DNA of 64,000 nucleotides. Source: Dastarcus helophoroides. Its lineage: Eukaryota; Arthropoda; Insecta; Coleoptera; Bothrideridae. Both the position numbers and the translations under genes were made by a program. Below are positions 59,330 to 64,000 of this stretch, in pieces (position 1 is the stretch's first letter; each line of letters begins with the position of its first letter). The notes beneath the pieces were generated by a model. It was given only the letters and a program-made list of their open reading frames with translations, made no database searches and was not told where the DNA came from. The stretch lies in the NCBI GenBank assembly GCA_028583605.1, contig CM053332.1:17209267-17273266 (forward strand). Reading direction: 5' to 3'.

Positions 59330-61020
59330 GAACTATCTACATTGATTTTTAAAATTCGTTCTTTTTCCAAATTTAGCCATTTTTGCTTAGATATTGACTT
59401 TTACTGAACATTTAAACTTTTATTTATTTTCTACAAATTTGGACTTGTTTCGCAAAATTTGGTTTTTTTTCGAAATTTCGACTTTTAAAATTCGACAGTT
59501 TATGGAAACTGCGATTTTTTCGACGAAATTTATCCACATATTTTCAAAATGTTTGACTTAATCTCCAAAATTGAGTTTCTCTGGGAAATTTTGACCTTTA
59601 ACACTCCCAACACTTTTCTCGAAATTTCTATATTCTTTTTAAAACTCGTTTTTTTTCCAAATTTAGCCATTTTGCCCAGATATTGACTTTAACTAAACAT
59701 TTAAACTTTTATTTATTTTCTACAAATTTGGACTTGTTTCGCAAAATTTGGTTTTTTTTTTTTCGAAATTTCGATTTTTAAAATTCGACAGTTTAATGTT
59801 TATGTAAACTGCAATTTTTTCAACGAAATTTATCTATATATTTTCAAAATGTTTGACTTTATCTAAAAATTTGACTTTCTATGGGAAATTTTGATCTTCC
59901 ACACTCTAACACTTCTCTCGAAATTTCTATATTCTTTTTTAAATTCGTCCTTTTACCAAATTTCGACCTTTTCCCCAACCTTGACTTTCACTAAACATTT
60001 AAACTTTTATTTATTTTCTACAAATTTGGACTTGTTTCGCAAAATTTGGCTTTTTTTTCGAAATTTCGACTTTTAAACTTCGACAGTTTAATGTTTATGC
60101 AAACTGCAATTTTTTCGACGAAATTTATCTACATATTTTCAAAATGTTTGACCTAATCTCAAAATTTGACTTTCTCTGGGAAATTTTGACCTTTAACACT
60201 CGTAACACTTTTCTCGAAATTTCTATATTCCTTTTAAAATTCAATCTTTTTCCAAATTTAGCCATTTTGCCCAGATATTGACTTTTAATAAACATTTAAA
60301 CTTTTATTTATTTTCTACAAATTTGGACTTGTTTCGCAAAATTTGGTTTTTTTTCGAAATTTCGACTTTTAAAATTCGACAGTTTAATGTTTATGCAAAC
60401 TGCGATTTTTTTCGACGAAATGTATCCACATATTTTCAAAATGTTTGACTTAATCTCAAAATTTGACTTTCTCTGGGAAATTTGACCTTCAACACTCTTA
60501 ACACTTTTCTGGAAATTTCTATATTCTTTTTTAAATTCGTCCTTTTACCAAATTTCGACCTTTTCCCCAACCTTGACTTTCACTAAACATTTAAACTTTT
60601 ATTTATTTTCTACAAATTTGGACTTGTTTCGCAAAATTTGCTTTTTTTTCGAAATTTCGACTTTTAAACTTCGACAGTTTAATGTTTATGCAAACTGCAA
60701 TTTTTTCGACGAAATTTATCTACATATTTTCAAAATGTTTGACTTAATCTCAAAATTTGACTTTCTCTGGGAAATTTTGACCTTCAACACTCTAACACTT
60801 TTCTCGAAATTTCTATATTATTTTTAAAATTCGTTCTTTTTTCAAATTTGGCCATTTTGCTCAGATATTGACTTTTACTAAACATTTAAACTTTTATTTA
60901 TTTTCTACACATTTGGATATGTTTCGCAAAATTCGGTTTTTTTCGAAATTTCGACTTTTCAAATTCGATATTTTCTTGTTTCTGCAAGCTGCGATTTTTT
61001 CGAATAAAACTCGACAATTT
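59330..61020. repeat. About 295-bp tandem array, six copies, in hAT C2
   Basis: TTTATTTATTTTCTACA recurs at 59419, 59708, 60006, 60303, 60598 and 60893, spacings 289-298 bp. Each unit has GGA(C/T)TTGTTTCGCAAAATT on one side and GACTTAATCTC then TTCTCTGGGAAATTTTGACC on the other, with small differences. In C1 the same sequence is present in two units near 49.7 kb and in remnants near 56.4-56.9 kb. Confidence 0.9.
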
Positions 61021-61112
61021 CCAAAATATTTGACTTAATCTCAAAATGATTGTTTTCTTAAAATTTGACCTTTCTTTAAAGTTCCCCATTTTTTTGAAAT
61101 TAAAATTGTATG

Positions 61113-61720
61113 AACATTGTCTTTTGTTTTTTTTCAATTTATTTAACATTTCTTCGGCCCAGTTTGGAAATATTTAAATTTTTATGGTTTGTTGACAATT
61201 TTCTAAACAATTTTTGAAATGCGACTACGTGATATTTAAATTTATTGAAAACGTCACTTCATGACAGTTTACAAATTAAGAGGTTAGTTTATTTTACATA
61301 GAATAGGAATAATAAAAAATAGGAGACCAAAAATTAGATATGGAAAAAATAAAAATTTTGTATTTTTGATAAATTAGGAAAATATAAAAAAAATACATAA
61401 AAAAGGTTGTAGCACTGACGTGATATTTAAATTCATTGAAAACGTCACTTCATGACAGTTTACAAATTAAGAGGTTAGTTTATTTTACATAGATTAGGAA
61501 TAATGAAAAATAGGAGACCAAAAATTAGATATGGAAAAAATAAAAATTTTGTATTTTTGATAAATTAGGAAAATATTTCAAAAATTGTTTAGAAAATTGT
61601 CAACAAACCATAAAAATTTAAATATTTCCAAACTGGGCCGAAGAAATGTTAAATAAATTGAAAAAGACATAATATTTCCGGTCAATAAGGGTCCACCATG
61701 AAGAATTAACATTGTCTTTT
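61113..61720 (-). mobile_element. F3 hairpin retroposon-like element, copy 3 (long form)
   Basis: Element 61126-61707 (582 bp) lies between perfect 13-bp repeats AACATTGTCTTTT (61113-61125 and 61708-61720). The inverted arms are CATTTCTTCGGCCCAG near 61149 and CTGGGCCGAAGAAATG near 61634. Inside, a unit of about 190 bp is present twice in direct orientation (TGATATTTAAATT, GTCACTTCATGACAG and ATAGGAGACCAAAAATTAG). The tail ATTTCCGGTCAATAAGG is at the right. The empty site is visible in hAT C1 near 49553-49575. No protein is encoded. Confidence 0.9.
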
Positions 61721-61849
61721 CTCTCGAAAATATTTGAATTTATCTGAATGTTTGGAGTTTTTTTTTTTAATTCGTGTTGTACACGAAATTTCAAATTTAG
61801 TCCCAAAATTTAACTTTCTCTGGAAAAAAGTTAATTTTTATTTTCTTCT

Positions 61850-63420
61850 TCTCTGAAAAATTTCGGCTTTTTAAAGGTTTGACTATTTTTTTTAAGCTTT
61901 CAATTTTAGACAATTTCTGTCTTCGAAATTTTACAATCTTGTACAAAATTTAAATTTGCCTAAAAATTCCAGGTTTTAAATGTGATCTATTGTCAAAATT
62001 TGATGTTTTTTAATTATTTTATCTTTTTTGAGAACTTTTATTAAATCCATTTTTTTCGAAATCTCCTTTTTTTAAAAGTCGGTTTTTTCTGCAAATTTCA
62101 ACTTTTATTTCGAACCTAATTCATCTATTTTGACTTTCTCTGGGAAATTTTGATCTTCTGGAAGTTTTATCGACACTTGTTCTCGAAATTTCAAATTTAT
62201 TCTCAAAATTTAACTTTCTCTGGAAAAACGTTAATTTTTGTTTTCTTCTTTTCTGAAAAATTTTGGCTTTTTAAAAGTTTAACGATTTTTTCTAAGCTTT
62301 CAATTTTTGACAATTTCTGTCTTCAAAATTTTACAATTTTGCACAAAATTTAAATTTGCTTGAAAATTTCAGGTTTTAAATTTAATCTGGGTTTTAATCT
62401 GTTGTTAAAATTCGAAGTTTTTTTTATTATTTTATCTTGCTTGAAAACTTTGACAAATTCATTTCTTTCAAAATCTCCTGTTTTCAAAAGTCGGTTTTTT
62501 CTGCAAATTTCAACTTTTATTTCGAACTAAATTCATCTTTTTTGACTTTCTCTGGGAAATTTTGATCTTCTGAAAGTTTTATTGGCACTTGTTTTCGAAA
62601 TTTCAAATTTATTCCCAAAATTTAAATTTCTCTGCAAAATTGCAATTTTGAGCTTTTTGACCTTTTCCTTGAAATTTTTCACAAAATTTGACTTTTTTTC
62701 TCTTCTCTGAAGAACTTCGACATTTTTAAAGTTCGACAATTTTTTTGAAGCTTCCAGTTTATTCTTACAATGTCTCTTTTTTTATATTTTAAAATTTTTC
62801 AAAAAATTTACATTTGTCTAAAAATTGGAAAATTTCGGCTTTTTAAAAGTTTGACGATTTTTTTAAGCTTTTAATTTTTGACAATTTGCGTCTTCGAAAT
62901 TTTACAATTTTGTACAAAATTTAAATTTGCCAAAAAATTCCAGGTTTTAAATTTGATCAAGGTTTTAATCTATTGTCAAAATTCGACATTTTTTTTATTA
63001 TTTTATCTTTTATGAGAACTTTTACCAAATTCATTTTTTTCGAAATCTCCTTTTTTCAAAAGTCGGTGTTTTCTGCAAATTCCAACTTTTATTTCGAACT
63101 AAATTTATCTATTTTGACTTTCTCTGGGAAATTTTGATCTTCTGGAAGTTTTATCGGCACTTCAAAATTTAAAATTTATTCCCAAAATTTAAATTTCTCT
63201 GCAAAATTGCAATTTTGAGTTTTTTGACTTTTTTCTTGAAATTTTTCACAAAATTTGACTTTTTTCTTCTTCTGTGAAAAACCTTGACTTTTTTAAAGTT
63301 CGACAATTTTTTTGAAACTTCCAGTTTATTCTTACAATGACTCTTTTTTTTATATTTTACAATTTTTCAAAAAATTTATATATGTCTTAAAATTTTAAGT
63401 TTTTAATTGTTTTAGGTTTC
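61850..63420. repeat. Higher-order repeats in the right part of hAT C2
   Basis: GACTTTCTCTGGGAAATTTTG recurs at about 62132, 62540 and 63116 (spacings 408 and 576 bp), and ACAATTT(C/G)(T/C)GTCTTC at about 61910, 62310 and 62880. Units of two lengths alternate. The filler is T-rich on the plus strand. Confidence 0.7.
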
Positions 63421-63567
63421 AGTCTATTGTCGAAATTCGACGTTTTTTTTTCTAAAATCTTACCCTTTTTTGAAAATTGTTGCATAAAGTAATTTTTTCC
63501 TAAATCTCTTGCTTTTCTCATCTTTTTTAAAAATTTCGACTTCTGTAGATCACTTGTTTAATAAGTA

Positions 63568-64000
63568 GGGGAGACTGGGGTATTGTGGACCGCCTTTTTA
63601 TGTTGGCAAATAACTGGCAAAAAATACTCTTTTTCTGAAAATTTCAAAGCTTGAATTTGTAGTATAACTAATTACCTCTCTTTGGATCGCATCAGTTTGG
63701 TTAAATTGTATTAAATTAAATAACTTATATCAGTTGGCGCAAAACTTGCATTTTTGAGATTTTGAAAAATGTAGGGGAATTAGGGACCACTTTGTAAATC
63801 GATTAAAAGTGGAAAAATGTGGTAGAAAACCCCTTCTTGTTTTTGATTCAGAATGGCAGAAGATTTATTATGAAAGAGAAACAAAGCGAAGTGGAGTGGG
63901 AAATGGCAATGAAAATCAGTTCGAAACAAAATTATTATTGTGTCCCAAAAAACTATTAGAAATTGCCGAAAAATAAAGCTGTGCTGAAAATTTGCACAAA
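63568..64000. other. Unidentified sequence adjoining hAT C2
   Basis: Starts abruptly at GGGGAGACTGGGGTATTGTG and later has TGTAGGGGAATTAGGGACC. These G-rich phrases look like the end of another repeat family. The far end lies outside the window, so the class cannot be decided. Confidence 0.35.

Larger units (their letters stand above)
58725..63567. mobile_element. Non-autonomous hAT element C2 (inverted relative to C1, one end missing)
   Basis: It starts CAGGGGTTGGCAAACTTTTA and continues GAGCCAAGCCGCAATAAA and CACAAATTTTTATTGCC, matching the right end of C1 in reverse complement. The interior is T-rich filler. It ends in TCACTTGTTTAATAAGTA at 63567, which corresponds to C1 near 48700-48720 (reverse complement), then switches to unrelated sequence about 125 bp short of the expected terminus. 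The left target site would be GCCTAAAA. The missing end may lie beyond the window if another element inserted at 63568. Confidence 0.85.

Overview
The window looks like insect nuclear DNA, possibly beetle, though the species cannot be fixed from the sequence. It is AT-rich and dominated by transposable elements. It carries one convincing host coding exon (8065-8246), which has an Asn-rich tail, a GTAAGT splice donor and a CAG-rich leader upstream. No second exon is recognisable, so the rest may be a giant intron or intergenic DNA.

Layout. 1-4.8 kb: AT-rich tandem arrays with two hairpin insertions. 4.8-9.2 kb: mostly non-repetitive sequence with the host exon. 9.2-17.8 kb: two non-autonomous hAT elements of one family (A1, A2), with nested insertions in A1. 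17.8-20.1 kb: a long palindrome, two small TA-flanked MITEs and a non-repetitive island. 20.2-29.5 kb: a degraded RNase H-bearing LINE (LINE1, + strand), interrupted by a hAT (B), an unidentified segment, an internal amplification of its RNase H region and a second LINE (LINE2, - strand). 30.2-34.3 kb: hAT A3. 34.6-37.2 kb: a solo LTR, an orphan ORF and a dead Tc1/mariner-type transposase. 38-46 kb: hairpin elements, an AT-rich tract with 508-bp duplications and a four-unit 637-bp array. 46-48.5 kb: a non-repetitive island. 48.6-57.5 kb: a 9-kb hAT (C1). 58.4-63.6 kb: an RT fragment disrupted by a second, incomplete C element (C2). 63.6-64 kb: unidentified.

Two patterns stand out. First, three hAT families with different ends contain no visible transposase and are filled with the same degenerate oligomer, roughly AAATTTCGACTTTT or its complement. 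This filler has repeatedly formed higher-order tandem arrays of about 213, 295, 435, 508, 515 and 637 bp, some of them outside recognised elements. Second, three hairpin (foldback) families, called F1, F2 and F3 here, are flanked by 11-14 bp target duplications. That length fits retroposition better than cut-and-paste transposition. For F3, paralogous hAT copies in the window preserve the empty sites. F1 arms also carry a hammerhead-ribozyme-like core with one extra base.

No transposon protein in the window is intact. RNA genes, CRISPR arrays and bacterial signals are absent. All identifications come from reading motifs, ends and target duplications by eye.
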